Source of the DNA: Desulfovibrio desulfuricans
Lineage (GTDB): Bacteria > Desulfobacterota > Desulfovibrionia > Desulfovibrionales > Desulfovibrionaceae
DNA length: 64,000 nt
Direction: 5' to 3'
NCBI GenBank assembly: GCA_015062205.1
Contig: SUVB01000015.1
Location: forward strand, 47,591-111,590
The translations under genes were made by a program, and so were the position numbers. Below are positions 1 through 8,896 of the stretch, one piece after another; the stretch's first letter is position 1; the number at the start of each line of letters is the position of its first letter. Under the pieces are notes generated by a model. The model did not search any database. It saw only the letters and a list, made by a program, of their open reading frames with translations, and had not been told where the DNA came from.

Positions 1-281
1 TTCGCCGGCAGCCAGTCCAGCTCCATGCCCAACAGCAGGCGGGGAACACGGGAGGCGCGCGCCCGCCGTTCCCTGAGAGCAAGCACGCGCGCCGCATAGT
101 CGGGAAAGGCCGTCGCCAAGTCCCCCGTGTACAGGGGGCAGGAATAGCCCGGCGGCAGCGGAGAATGCTCGGAAAGGCCGTACCAGTCCAGAGAAAAGGC
201 CGAGGCGGCCTCTACCATGGCCTCCACCGTGGCCAGGCCGTGCGAGGCCACGGTATGGTTGTGCACATCGGCGCGGATCAT
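1..281 (-). CDS. PHP-domain phosphatase, histidinol-phosphatase-like (N-terminal part)
   Basis: This is a partial gene: it starts at the ATG at 279-281 on the minus strand and runs open off the left edge, giving about 93 residues. The first residues read MIRADVHNHT; the D-x-H-x-H pattern is the metal-binding signature at the start of PHP (polymerase and histidinol phosphatase) domains. A second metal-site-like SEHS follows near residue 40. The family hydrolyses phosphoesters, often histidinol phosphate, using a trinuclear metal site in the cytoplasm. A strong Shine-Dalgarno (GAGGAGG, minus strand, near 293-299) fixes the start. hisI and hisG lie about 5 kb away on the other strand, but the true substrate cannot be told from this fragment. 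Confidence 0.75.
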   Translation of the reverse strand, partial: MIRADVHNHTVASHGLATVEAMVEAASAFSLDWYGLSEHSPLPPGYSCPLYTGDLATAFPDYAARVLALRERRARASRVPRLLLGMELDWLPA

Positions 282-343
282 CGGGTATCAGGCCTCCTCG
301 TCGTCGCGTCCTGCGCGTGAAACCCGGTATGCCGGGCGCGTGT

Positions 344-1201
344 TCACAACTTGGGGCGGATGACCGGCCCTTTTTGCTCCACCTGAAGCTTCCGGTCCAC
401 AAGTTCGCAGATTTTCCGGTATTTGGCGTTCAACTGACGAAACTTGCGCAGCCGGGCGGCAAAGGCCGGCCCTGCAGCGGCGATGCGTCGTTCCAGCAGC
501 GCCAAGGCGTAACGGTGCAACGCTGCGTCTGCCCGGTTCAGCTCTGCCGCCAGCGCGCGGTCCTCTGCAGAAATCTCCAGAACTGCCTCCCGGCGGAGCG
601 CGTTGCGCGGCTCGTAAAAACAGCGTTGCAGCCCCATGACATCCGCCAGCAGGAGCAGGCTCTCGTCAAAGCGTTCCTGCACACCGCAGAAACAGATGGA
701 AGTTTCCAGATGCCGTCTGGCCAGCTCCAGGGCGTCGGCGTCCGAGATGCCGCAATGCCGGCCGGCAAGGCTGTGCGTCATGAAGTTGCGGCCCCGCAGG
801 CGCAGCTGGTGCTCCTCCCCCGTGAGATAGCGGCGGAACGACACGGCGTTCCCGTTGAGATAGGCGAACATGTGATTCTGCGGCCAGCTCCTGAGAAAAC
901 GGTATTCCGAGACAAGCCTGGCCACGGGCTCCCGCACGAAGGTGAACAGGCGCACCCGGCGGTTGTACAGAGTCGGCGGCTCCATGGACTGCGGCATGAT
1001 ATGCCCCTGGATGAGGCGCAGGCCGTCCAGAACGTCGCTGTCCACTTCCCGGTAGCGTTCGTAGTCCTCGCGGGTGTAGATGCTCAACACCTCGCCGGGG
1101 GCAAAATTGTCCCGCAGGATGCCGTTGAGCGTGGTGCCCGCTGTACGCGGCAGATGAAAGAAAAAAAACGGAGCATTGTCCTGTGCGCTGCCCCGGCTCA
1201 C
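344..1201 (-). CDS. PAPS-dependent sulfotransferase family protein
   Basis: The 285-residue product has the two sulfotransferase signatures. A 5'-phosphosulfate loop (HLPRTAGTT, residues 16-24) follows a hydrophobic beta strand, and a 3'-phosphate-binding segment (VREPVARLVSEY, residues 89-100) follows in order. Such enzymes move a sulfuryl group from PAPS to a carbohydrate, lipid or protein acceptor; the acceptor here is unknown. The start ATG overlaps the ribF stop codon by 4 bases (ATGA), so translation is probably coupled to ribF. There is no signal peptide or membrane segment, so it should be cytoplasmic. Family assignment is fairly sure; the specific reaction is not. Confidence 0.8.
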   Translation of the reverse strand: MSRGSAQDNAPFFFFHLPRTAGTTLNGILRDNFAPGEVLSIYTREDYERYREVDSDVLDGLRLIQGHIMPQSMEPPTLYNRRVRLFTFVREPVARLVSEYRFLRSWPQNHMFAYLNGNAVSFRRYLTGEEHQLRLRGRNFMTHSLAGRHCGISDADALELARRHLETSICFCGVQERFDESLLLLADVMGLQRCFYEPRNALRREAVLEISAEDRALAAELNRADAALHRYALALLERRIAAAGPAFAARLRKFRQLNAKYRKICELVDRKLQVEQKGPVIRPKL

Positions 1202-2145
1202 CTGCGTGCCCCCGTCGGCGCGGCCGCGCCTTCCAGTATGCGCCGCGCCGCGCGCACGTCTGCGCCTATCTGGCGCTTGAGCTCCCCGGCGGAGGCAAAA
1301 CGCCGCTCCTCGCGCAGCCGGTCCACAAATTCCAGCCGCATGACGCGACCGTACAGCTCCTGCCCGCCTTCCAGCAAAAAGGTCTCCACGCCCAGTTCGT
1401 TTACCCCGAAGGTGGGTTTGCGGCCCACGCTGGTGACGGCGGGCAGCACGCGCCCCTCCACAGCGGCGCGCGTGGCGTACACGCCCTCGGCGGGCAACGC
1501 CACCGCGGGCCTGCGCTGGTTGGCTGTGGGAAAACCCAGCCCCGCGCCGCGCCCGTCGCCGTGCAGCACCTCGCCGCTGAAGCCGTAATACCGCCCCAGC
1601 AAGGTCGCGGCCCTGGCCACATCCCCTTCGGCAATGAGCTTGCGCAGGGTTGTGGAACTGACCACCACGCCGCCCGCCGGCACGGGGTCAAGCTGTTCCA
1701 CGCCGAAACCCAGCAGCGCGCCCAGCTCCCGCAGCACTGCGGCGGTGCCGCCCCTGTTGCGGCCCAGGGTGAAATCATAGCCCACCACGAGGCGACGCAA
1801 ATGCAGAGGCATGAGCATGTCGCGCACAAAGGTTCCCGCGTCCAGCGCGGCCAGCTCGCGCGTGAACGGCAGCTCCAGCACGCAGGGCACGCCCAGGCCC
1901 TCCATCAATGCGAAACGGTCTTCCCGCGATGTCAGGGGACAATGCCCGCGCTCGGGAAAGAGCACCTGCCGCGGATGCGGCCAGAAGGTCATGACCACGG
2001 GGGAGAGCCCCCCGGCGACGCTGACCGCAAGCATGCGCCGAAGCAGGGCCTGATGCCCCAGATGCACGCCGTCAAAATTGCCGATGGTGACGGCCGAACC
2101 CTGCAGGGAGCCCAGCTCGGCAACAGAATGGACGATTGTTATCAT
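1198..2145 (-). CDS. ribF: Bifunctional riboflavin kinase / FAD synthetase
   Basis: RibF makes FMN from riboflavin and ATP, then FAD from FMN and ATP, in the cytoplasm. The 315-residue product is the usual length. The N-terminal FAD-synthetase domain has the nucleotidyltransferase motif GNFDGVHLGH (residues 22-31). The C-terminal flavokinase domain, from about residue 185, has GRGAGLGFPTAN. It is followed by the sulfotransferase gene with a 4-base overlap and preceded by an unknown gene whose stop lies about 30 bases upstream, so the three minus-strand genes may form one transcript. FMN and FAD supply suits an organism rich in flavoproteins. Confidence 0.97.
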   Translation of the reverse strand: MITIVHSVAELGSLQGSAVTIGNFDGVHLGHQALLRRMLAVSVAGGLSPVVMTFWPHPRQVLFPERGHCPLTSREDRFALMEGLGVPCVLELPFTRELAALDAGTFVRDMLMPLHLRRLVVGYDFTLGRNRGGTAAVLRELGALLGFGVEQLDPVPAGGVVVSSTTLRKLIAEGDVARAATLLGRYYGFSGEVLHGDGRGAGLGFPTANQRRPAVALPAEGVYATRAAVEGRVLPAVTSVGRKPTFGVNELGVETFLLEGGQELYGRVMRLEFVDRLREERRFASAGELKRQIGADVRAARRILEGAAAPTGARR

Positions 2146-2176
2146 GGTTCCGCAGTCGTGGTGGTAGGAAGCGCGC

Positions 2177-2677
2177 TCAGATGAGCCGCTCGAAAAGAAA
2201 TTTGTACAGCTTGCGCAGGTGCAGCACCATCTTGAGCTGAACGCTTCTGGATTCGCTCACATCCCGTCCTGAAAAAGAACACAAGTGGCGCGACACCTCG
2301 CTGAAATCCGTATCGCCGCGCGGTTCCAGCATGGACCAGTACTCGACGGCGCGGCGAAGCAGATGCGCGCTCTGCGCATCTTTGTGATCACGGGCGTATT
2401 GCTTTTGAAATTCAACAAACATGCGGTCCGCGTCCTGCGGAAAAGAACGGGCCAGCGCCAGCCGCCACAGGGCCATGAACAGCCCGCCGAGCTCGATCTT
2501 CATCTGCCGGCGGCGCAAAAACTGGAGGCGCCCCACCCCCAGCAGCTCCAGGGCTGCCGTGAAATCCGCATCGGCCAGCAGCGCCCCGAAATTGTCCAGC
2601 GCCGCGCGCACGGCCTCGGCCGGGGCTGCGTACGGCGCGGGCGCTGCCGGGGAGTTGTGACCGTCAGAAATCTGCAT
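2177..2677 (-). CDS. Conserved protein of unknown function
   Basis: The product is 166 residues if translation starts at the ATG at 2675-2677, which has a good Shine-Dalgarno (GGAGGGG) six bases upstream; a longer frame to 2737 lacks one. I do not recognise the family. The sequence is soluble and mostly helical, with no signal peptide, membrane segment or cysteine motif. The middle is rich in Arg, Leu and aromatics (LGVGRLQFLRRRQMKIELGG), and the C-terminus ends in a basic amphipathic stretch (HLRKLYKFLFERLI). It lies 31 bases upstream of ribF on the same strand and is probably co-transcribed with it. Confidence 0.7.
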   Translation of the reverse strand: MQISDGHNSPAAPAPYAAPAEAVRAALDNFGALLADADFTAALELLGVGRLQFLRRRQMKIELGGLFMALWRLALARSFPQDADRMFVEFQKQYARDHKDAQSAHLLRRAVEYWSMLEPRGDTDFSEVSRHLCSFSGRDVSESRSVQLKMVLHLRKLYKFLFERLI

Positions 2678-2916
2678 GCTGCCCCTCCGGGGCTGAACCG
2701 ACGTTCCGCAAAAATGCCGTCCCAAACGTATCCGCATGCCTTTGTCAGCCTAAATCAGGCATACGGCCCTTGCTGCGCCCCCCCCTGTAACGCAGGGAGG
2801 CCCTCGCGCCGAACGCCGCGCACAGGGCCGGCGGTCCGGATGAAAACCGCAGGAAAGCGCTCCACCCCTCAGGTGACGCAGCGCCGGTAACGATGCGCCG
2901 CTGCAGGCGCTCCGCC

Positions 2917-4596
2917 CTACTCCCTTTCGCCTGTTCCGGAAGCTCCCGACGCCGCAGCGGCCTCTCCCGCGCCGCCGCGCCGTGAAGACCTGCGGCGCCG
3001 CTTACGCCGCGGCGCGCCGGAAGCGGCTTCGCCTTCCCGCGGCCCGCCTTCCGCATTGCCGCCGGAGGCCTCGCCGGGAACCGCGCCCGCGCCCTCCTCG
3101 GTCTGTCTGCCCCGGCGGGAACGCCGGGAGCGGCCGCGTCGCTCGCCGCGCGCCGGTTCATCCACACCGCCGGGAAAGCGGCTCTGCCGCAGATTTTCCT
3201 GATGGCAGGCGTCCAGCAGCATGGCCAGCAGCAGCACATTGTCTTCCTCGTCGCCCTGCGTCGCCAGCTCCCGCGCCAGCGGGGCGTACCGGGCCACGCG
3301 CATGCGCTCCAGCCCGGTGAGCGTGCGGAACCGCGCCTCAAGGACGGCCGTCAGCCGCGTGCCCGCCACGCGCGCCACATCCTCATCGGTGGGGAGCGGC
3401 AGTTCCCGCAGGGCGAGCTTGTAATGCCGGGCAATGCGGTCCAACTCCATGCGCTGCATAACGTCCACCAGAGAAATGACCGTGCCCGCCGCGCCCGCGC
3501 GCCCCGTGCGGCCCGCGCGGTGGATATAGCTCTCGTGGTCCTCCGGCGGTTCGTACAGAAACACGTGCGAAAGCTGCGGGATGTCGATGCCCCGCGCGGC
3601 CACATCCGTAGCCACGAGGTATTGCAGCGCGCCCTTGCGGATCTTTTCCAGCACGGCCTCGCGCCGCGCCTGCGTGAGGTCGGCGGAGAGCTCGTCGGCA
3701 TTGTAGCCGAAGCCCTGCAGCACCCCGGTCACATAGTGCACATTGGCCTTGGTGTTGCAAAAAATAATGGCCGACGCCGGGTTTTCCGTCTCCAGCAGAC
3801 GCACCAGGGCGCGGTCCTTGTCCATGGGCTTCACTTCGCAGAAGAGGTGCTGCACCTCGGCCACGTACACTTCCCTGCAGGAAAGGGAAAGCATGGACGG
3901 CTCGCTCATGAACTCCCGCGCCAGCTTGAGCACATGCGGCGGATAGGTGGCCGAGAACAGGCAGGTATGGATGAGCCCGTCGGGCAGATACCGCTGAATC
4001 TCCTTCATGTCCGGATAAAAGCCGATGGAGAGCATGCGATCGGCCTCGTCAAAGACCAGCTCGCGCAGATCTCCCAGGTCCAGCGTACGCCGCAGCAGGT
4101 GGTCGAGCACGCGGCCGGGCGTGCCCACGATGAGCTGCGCGCCCTCGCGCAGGGCGTCCATCTGCTTCTTGTAGCCCACCCCGCCGTACACGGCGGCAGT
4201 GCGGATGCCCGTATCCGCGAAGATGGCGGCGGCCTCGCGCTCCACCTGCACGGCCAGTTCGCGCGTGGGAGTCAGCACCAGGGCCTGCGGAGCCTTGAGC
4301 TCCGGCGAAAGACCGGGCAGCAGGGGCAGCAGGTAGCAGCCCGTCTTGCCGCTGCCCGTGCGCGACTGCACCATGATATCGCGCCCGGCCAGCAGGTAGG
4401 GCAGGGCCAGGGACTGCACGGGCATCAGGCTTTGCCAGCCCGCCCTTGCGCAGCCTGCGCGCACGGTCTCGGGCAATTCCTCCAGAGTCACGCGGGGCAG
4501 GGCGTCTTCCGGCTCGGAAACCGCCATGTCGTCCAGGTCGGTTTCAGGCGTTGAAGCTGTTGTTTCCATCTCGTTCTTTGCGGCGTCATGTTCCAT
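2917..4596 (-). CDS. DEAD-box ATP-dependent RNA helicase
   Basis: This is a 559-residue RNA helicase. Visible motifs in order are the Q-motif region (W..LMPVQ), Walker A (SRTGSGKT), PTRELA, GTPGR, DEAD in VFDEADRM, SAT, and in the second RecA lobe ATDVAARGID and HRAGRTGRAG. A tail of about 100 residues is rich in Arg, Gly and Ala with RRSRRG-type clusters, the usual low-complexity RNA-binding extension of RhlE/CsdA-like helicases. It probably remodels rRNA or mRNA structure. The start is uncertain: ATG at 4596 or at 4566; neither has a strong ribosome-binding site. About 240 bases separate it from the unknown gene downstream. Confidence 0.92.
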   Translation of the reverse strand: MEHDAAKNEMETTASTPETDLDDMAVSEPEDALPRVTLEELPETVRAGCARAGWQSLMPVQSLALPYLLAGRDIMVQSRTGSGKTGCYLLPLLPGLSPELKAPQALVLTPTRELAVQVEREAAAIFADTGIRTAAVYGGVGYKKQMDALREGAQLIVGTPGRVLDHLLRRTLDLGDLRELVFDEADRMLSIGFYPDMKEIQRYLPDGLIHTCLFSATYPPHVLKLAREFMSEPSMLSLSCREVYVAEVQHLFCEVKPMDKDRALVRLLETENPASAIIFCNTKANVHYVTGVLQGFGYNADELSADLTQARREAVLEKIRKGALQYLVATDVAARGIDIPQLSHVFLYEPPEDHESYIHRAGRTGRAGAAGTVISLVDVMQRMELDRIARHYKLALRELPLPTDEDVARVAGTRLTAVLEARFRTLTGLERMRVARYAPLARELATQGDEEDNVLLLAMLLDACHQENLRQSRFPGGVDEPARGERRGRSRRSRRGRQTEEGAGAVPGEASGGNAEGGPREGEAASGAPRRKRRRRSSRRGGAGEAAAASGASGTGERE

Positions 4597-5066
4597 ACGG
4601 CATCCCGGCGGCGCGCACGCCTTGCGATCGCGGCTTCACGGACGACGGCGTCGGCCGCGTCTCCGCCTCCGGCGTCAGACAAAACGGCACGTTATCTGCC
4701 GGACGCCGGGCGCGCCATGCGCGACAGTTCTCCTCAGATATTTGACGCAACACCATGCCACAGCGGCCCCGGTTGCGCAAGATGCCCCGGCACGCTTCGC
4801 AGGACGGGCGCCCCCGCATTCCCCCGCAGCGCGAATTTCCGCGCTGCGGCATTGCGCCGGAAAAAGGCGCCTTCGTCGGCGGAACCTGCAGTGCAGCCCC
4901 CGGGGGCAGCCGCGTCCGCCCTGACGCTCCCGCGCCGTCCGCGCCTGCAGGCTTGCGTCCCCCGCCGCTTGCGGATAGAAGAAAATGTTTGCGCGCTTCC
5001 GGCCCCCGGCCGTCCATGCGGAGGCGCGAATCTGCCCGGCGCGCAGGCCGCGCCAAGGAGAACGGC
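4597..5066. other. Intergenic region between divergent helicase and hisI
   Basis: This 470-base GC-rich stretch separates the divergent helicase gene and hisI. Frames open on both strands, but none has a plausible protein, start signal or codon pattern. I see no tRNA, no clear riboswitch and no good sigma-70 promoter. It must hold the promoters of both flanking genes, but I cannot place them. Confidence 0.5.
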
Positions 5067-5480
5067 ATGACGCCCGCAGTGCAAAACGATCTTCAGGCCC
5101 CGGGCCCGGATTTTGCGCCCGATTTCAGCAAGGGCCTCGTGCCCGCCATCGCGCAGGATTGCGAAACCGGCGAGGTGCTCATGCTGGCCTACATGAACGA
5201 AGAAGCCTGGCGCAAAACGCTGGAGACCGGCGAAGCCCACTACTGGAGCCGCAGCCGCGGGAAACTGTGGCGCAAGGGCGGCACATCGGGCAACGTGCAG
5301 AAGGTGCGCGCCCTGCGGCTCGACTGCGACAGCGATGCCGTGCTCCTGCTCATCGAACAGACGGGCGGGGCGGCCTGCCATACCGGGCGCCGCTCCTGCT
5401 TTTTCAGGGAATGGCGCGCGGGGGCCGTACGCATCTGCTCCCCGCAGGTCTTCGACCCCCGACGCGTCTACGGCAACTGA
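5067..5480 (+). CDS. hisI: Phosphoribosyl-AMP cyclohydrolase
   Basis: HisI opens the purine ring of phosphoribosyl-AMP, the third step of histidine synthesis. The product is 137 residues, the monofunctional length with no fused HisE. It has the family signature: LDCDSDA (metal-binding acidic cluster) then [13 protein letters not shown] with the two conserved cysteines, and the [12 protein letters not shown] segment upstream. The ATG at 5067 follows AAGGAG at 5055-5060. The frame extends much farther upstream, but that part is not protein-like. hisG follows after 63 bases, so the two probably share a transcript. Confidence 0.96.
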   Translation: MTPAVQNDLQAPGPDFAPDFSKGLVPAIAQDCETGEVLMLAYMNEEAWRKTLETGEAHYWSRSRGKLWRKGGTSGNVQKVRALRLDCDSDAVLLLIEQTGGAACHTGRRSCFFREWRAGAVRICSPQVFDPRRVYGN

Positions 5481-5543
5481 CGCGCCGAAACCGGCAACCG
5501 CCGCGCGTCGCGGCGAATGCGACTCCAAGCAAGGAAAAACGCC

Positions 5544-6437
5544 ATGAGCGCGGAACTCAAGCCCATCATCAAGCTCGGCGTGCCCAAGGGCTCGCTGGAA
5601 GAAGCCACCATCAACCTCTTTGAACGCGCGGGCTGGAAAATCCGCAAGCACACGCGCAACTATTTTCCCGACATCAACGACCCGGAGATCACGGCCTCGC
5701 TCTGCCGCGTGCAGGAAATCGGCGAATACATCGAAGCCGGCGTGCTGGATGTGGGCATCACCGGTCTGGACTGGCTCATTGAGCGCAATCATGAGGACAA
5801 GGTCGTGCGCATCGCCGACCTGACCTATTCCAAAACCTCCAACCGTCCGTGCCGCTGGGTGCTGGCCGTGGCGGGCGATTCGCCCTACCAGAAACCCGCC
5901 GACCTCGCCGGCAAGCGCATCGCCACCGAGCTGGAAGGCCTCACCCGCCGCTATTTTGACAAGGTCGGCGTCAAGGTGGACGTCTTCTATTCCTGGGGCG
6001 CCACCGAGGCCAAGGTGGTGGAAGGTCTGGCCGACGGCATCGTGGAGGTGACGGAAACCGGCACCACCATCCGCGCCCACGGACTGCGCATCATTGACGA
6101 AGTCATGCTTTCCTACCCGGTGCTCATCGCCAACAGGGAGGCCTGGAACGACCCTGCCAAACACGCCAAGATCAAGCAACTCGATCTGCTGCTGCAGGGC
6201 GCGCTGCGGGCCGAGAATCTGGTGGCGCTGAAAATGAACGCCCCGGCCTCCCGCCTTGACGCCATCCTCGAAATGCTGCCCGCGCTCAACTCGCCCACCG
6301 TGTCGCCCCTGCGCGACGCGCGCTGGCTTTCCGTGGAAACCGTGGTGCAGATCGATGTGGTGCGCGACCTCATCCCCCGCCTGCGCGAGGCCGGGGCCGA
6401 GGGCATCATCGAATACGCCCTGAACAAGGTTATATGA
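5544..6437 (+). CDS. hisG: ATP phosphoribosyltransferase, long form
   Basis: HisG joins ATP and PRPP in the first and committed step of histidine synthesis. The 297-residue product is the long, hexameric HisG with its own C-terminal regulatory domain (about residues 220-297), so it should not need a HisZ partner and is probably feedback-inhibited by histidine. The start region KLGVPKGSLEEA and DVGITGLDW are typical of the catalytic domain. The ATG at 5544 follows AAGGAAA at 5531-5537; an upstream in-frame ATG at 5517 has no such site. It sits directly behind hisI. Confidence 0.96.
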   Translation: MSAELKPIIKLGVPKGSLEEATINLFERAGWKIRKHTRNYFPDINDPEITASLCRVQEIGEYIEAGVLDVGITGLDWLIERNHEDKVVRIADLTYSKTSNRPCRWVLAVAGDSPYQKPADLAGKRIATELEGLTRRYFDKVGVKVDVFYSWGATEAKVVEGLADGIVEVTETGTTIRAHGLRIIDEVMLSYPVLIANREAWNDPAKHAKIKQLDLLLQGALRAENLVALKMNAPASRLDAILEMLPALNSPTVSPLRDARWLSVETVVQIDVVRDLIPRLREAGAEGIIEYALNKVI

Positions 6438-6520
6438 CGGGGCGGCCCCGCCGCCCTGTGCCGTTCCGCAGTTCGCCGCAGCAGGCGGGCCGCCCTTCAT
6501 CCCGCAAGGAGCCGGATTCC

Positions 6521-7294
6521 ATGGACGACGCCAGCAAGGATTTTCTGGAAAATCTGCCGGAGCTGCAGCCCGGCGAAACATTCTGCTTTGACTGCAACCC
6601 CGAGGTGCCCTGCTTCAACCAGTGCTGCGCCGAACTCACCCTGCCCCTCACGCCCTACGACGTGTTGCGCCTGCGCCGCCATATGGACAATATCGCCAGC
6701 GAGGCCTTCCTTGCCGACTTCACCACCATGCGCTCCTTCCCGGACACGGGGTTTCCCCTGCCCATGCTGCGCATGCTCCAGGGGCCGGGCGAGCCCTGTC
6801 CCTTCGTGACGCCCGGCGGCTGTTCCGTCTATGAGGACAGGCCGGGCGCGTGCCGGTTCTACCCCTTGGGGCGCGGAACAAAAATGGCGGAAGACGGCGT
6901 TGCGGAGCGCTTTTTCGTGGTGCGGGAGCCGCACTGTCACGGTTTTGACAAAGGCACGGAACGCACGGCGCAGGCATGGCTGCAAAATGAGGAGCTGGCC
7001 CCCTACAACGCGGCCAATGACCGCTACATGCGCCTCATGGCGCTGGTGCGCGCCACGGGCAGGCCCCTGGAACCGCGCATGGCCACCATGGCGGTGCTCT
7101 GCCTTTTCCAGCTGGATAAATTCCGCGAGCTCATCACCGCCATGCGCATTTTTGCGCACGTCACTGCGAACGAGGCGCGGCAACAGGCCGTCATGGAGGA
7201 CAGCCTCGCGGGCGACGAGGCCGCCTTGGACTTCGCTCTGGACTGGATGGAACTGAGTATTTTCGGCCAGTGTCCGCGCCTGTCCAAAAAGTAA
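6521..7294 (+). CDS. YkgJ family cysteine-cluster protein
   Basis: The 257-residue product carries the cysteine pattern of the YkgJ/UPF0153 family: CFDCNPEVPCFNQCC near residues 24-38, then GGCSVYEDRPGACRFYPLG about 70 residues later. These cysteines are thought to bind a metal or iron-sulfur centre; no reaction is established for the family. It lies 83 bases behind hisG and may be read from the same promoter, although it has no obvious role in histidine synthesis. The ATG at 6521 follows AAGGAG at 6506-6511. It is predicted to be soluble, with no signal peptide. Confidence 0.85.
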   Translation: MDDASKDFLENLPELQPGETFCFDCNPEVPCFNQCCAELTLPLTPYDVLRLRRHMDNIASEAFLADFTTMRSFPDTGFPLPMLRMLQGPGEPCPFVTPGGCSVYEDRPGACRFYPLGRGTKMAEDGVAERFFVVREPHCHGFDKGTERTAQAWLQNEELAPYNAANDRYMRLMALVRATGRPLEPRMATMAVLCLFQLDKFRELITAMRIFAHVTANEARQQAVMEDSLAGDEAALDFALDWMELSIFGQCPRLSKK

Positions 7295-7631
7295 TTTTGC
7301 CCGACAGTTCACAAGGCGCACGCGGGGCGGGGCATCCGCCGCTCCCGCGTGCGCCCCGTCGCCTGCGCCCCGGGCTCCCCGGTTCCCCTTCCCCTTCTGC
7401 CCGCAGCAAAGATCCGCCGCTCGTGAGAAATTTCTTTTACAAAATGCGGAGAATATGTCAGAGTTATGTGGAACCCAAGGGCGTCCTCGGGGACATGTCC
7501 TGTATTTACATTTTTTTCAAACAGTTGCGCATAACGCTCTTGCGCGACGCCGCGCGACGGACTGCGAACGGCAACCTTTCTGCCGGGGCGCTGGCCCCGG
7601 TGCCGGCCGAAACCCCGTATCGGAGGAAAGT
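7295..7631. other. Intergenic region with a strong hairpin
   Basis: About 340 bases separate the YkgJ-family gene and the TSUP permease gene. The left part holds a near-perfect hairpin, listed separately. The right part is more AT-rich (around 7430-7530) and probably holds the permease promoter: a TTTACA hexamer near 7505 is followed 19 bases later by CATAAC, but the spacing is too long for confidence. No gene is seen. Confidence 0.4.
7315..7355 (+). terminator. Strong stem-loop after the YkgJ-family gene (no U-tract)
   Basis: Positions 7315-7326 pair perfectly with 7344-7355 (a 12-bp GC-rich stem, GGCGCACGCGGG against its complement), with more pairing inside the loop. It starts 20 bases after the stop codon. 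No T-run follows on either strand, so it may be an RNA 3'-end or pause hairpin and not a classical intrinsic terminator. Confidence 0.5.
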
Positions 7632-8894
7632 ATGAGTTTTGGCAGACAGGTGTACGAGTTTCTGCTGAGCAGCTCCCAGGCATATGCCAAATGGGATTTG
7701 GAAGTTTCCACTTCCATTCTCAGGAACAGGAAAAAACTGCTCATTCTGCTGGCGCTGGCCGTGCCCGTTCTGGCCGGCTGTCTGGCCGAAGCCTATGAAT
7801 ACCATGAAATGCTGGGCGGCAAGTCGGCCTATGCGCCGGCCTTCTACACCACCACCATTTTCCTGGCGTCCATAGCCGTCGGCCTGGCTGCAGGCCTCAT
7901 CACCGGGTGCATCGGCGCGGGCGGCGGCTTTATCATCACTCCGGCCCTCATGGCCGTGGGCGTCAAGGGCATTCTTGCGGTGGGCACGGACCTTTTCCAC
8001 ATTTTCGCCAAGGCCATCATGGGCACCACCGTGCACAAGAAACTGGGCAACGTCTCCGCCAAGCTGGCCGTGGCCTTTCTGGTGGGTTCCATCGGCGGCA
8101 CCTTCATCGGCGGCGCCATCAACAAGGGCCTGTACAATGCCGATCCCCTGCTCTCCGAGCTGTTCATCAGCACCATCTATGCGGTCCTGCTGGGCTTCCT
8201 CGGCTTTTACGCCCTGTTCGACTTCCTGAAGAGCACACGCGGCACGCAGGCAACCCAGGCCGCGCAGGCCGGCGGCAATGCCGGCATGACCGGTCTTTCG
8301 CTGAAACTGCAGAGCCTCTCCGTGCCGCCCATGATCACCTTTGACGAAGACCTCGTGCCCGGCGGCCGCCGCATTTCCGGCTGGATCGTCGCTGCGGGCG
8401 GCGTTTTTGTGGGCCTGCTGGCCGCCATCATGGGCGTGGGCGGCGGCTTTGTGACCTTCCCCATGTTCGTGTACATCTTCGGCGTGTCCTCCATGACCAC
8501 CGTGGGCACGGATATTCTGCAGATCATCTTCACCGCCGGTTTCGCCGCCGTGGGCCAGTACGCCATCTACGGCTACGTGTTCTACACCCTGGCCATCGGC
8601 ATGCTGCTCGGCTCGCTGCTGGGCATCCAGATCGGCGCGCTGACCACCAAGGCCGTCAAGGGCGTACACATCCGCGGCTTCTACGCCGTCTCCATCATCG
8701 CGGGCTTCATCAACCGCGCAGCTGTCCTGCCCAAGAAGCTGGTGGAAATGGAAGTGCTGCACTGGTCGCCCAATGTGGTCAACATCATCGAACAGGTGGG
8801 CAACGTCGTCTTCTGGGTTGTGGTGGCCGTATTCGGCCTCTGGGTCTTCAGCAAATTCTTCCTTAACCTCGGCAAACTCAGAGGGGAGGCCTAG
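7632..8894 (+). CDS. TSUP (TauE/SafE) family membrane permease
   Basis: This is a 420-residue inner-membrane protein. It has a cytoplasmic N-terminus of about 35 residues, then many hydrophobic segments. The two halves each carry the inverted-repeat signature of the TSUP family: GCIGAGGGFIITPALMAVGV near residue 93 and MGVGGGFVTFPMFVYIFGV near residue 267. The family moves sulfite, sulfonates, sulfoacetate or related anions, and some members are sulfate carriers in sulfate reducers. The substrate here is inferred only. A hydrophilic loop of about 60 residues separates the halves. The ATG follows GGAGG at 7622-7626. The next gene starts 2 bases after its stop, so the two form an operon. Confidence 0.88.
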   Translation: MSFGRQVYEFLLSSSQAYAKWDLEVSTSILRNRKKLLILLALAVPVLAGCLAEAYEYHEMLGGKSAYAPAFYTTTIFLASIAVGLAAGLITGCIGAGGGFIITPALMAVGVKGILAVGTDLFHIFAKAIMGTTVHKKLGNVSAKLAVAFLVGSIGGTFIGGAINKGLYNADPLLSELFISTIYAVLLGFLGFYALFDFLKSTRGTQATQAAQAGGNAGMTGLSLKLQSLSVPPMITFDEDLVPGGRRISGWIVAAGGVFVGLLAAIMGVGGGFVTFPMFVYIFGVSSMTTVGTDILQIIFTAGFAAVGQYAIYGYVFYTLAIGMLLGSLLGIQIGALTTKAVKGVHIRGFYAVSIIAGFINRAAVLPKKLVEMEVLHWSPNVVNIIEQVGNVVFWVVVAVFGLWVFSKFFLNLGKLRGEA

Positions 8895-8896
8895 CC

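Noticed and set aside
4734..6581. Open frame of 615 codons on the minus strand
   Set aside because: Antisense to hisI and hisG, which have full motif sets.
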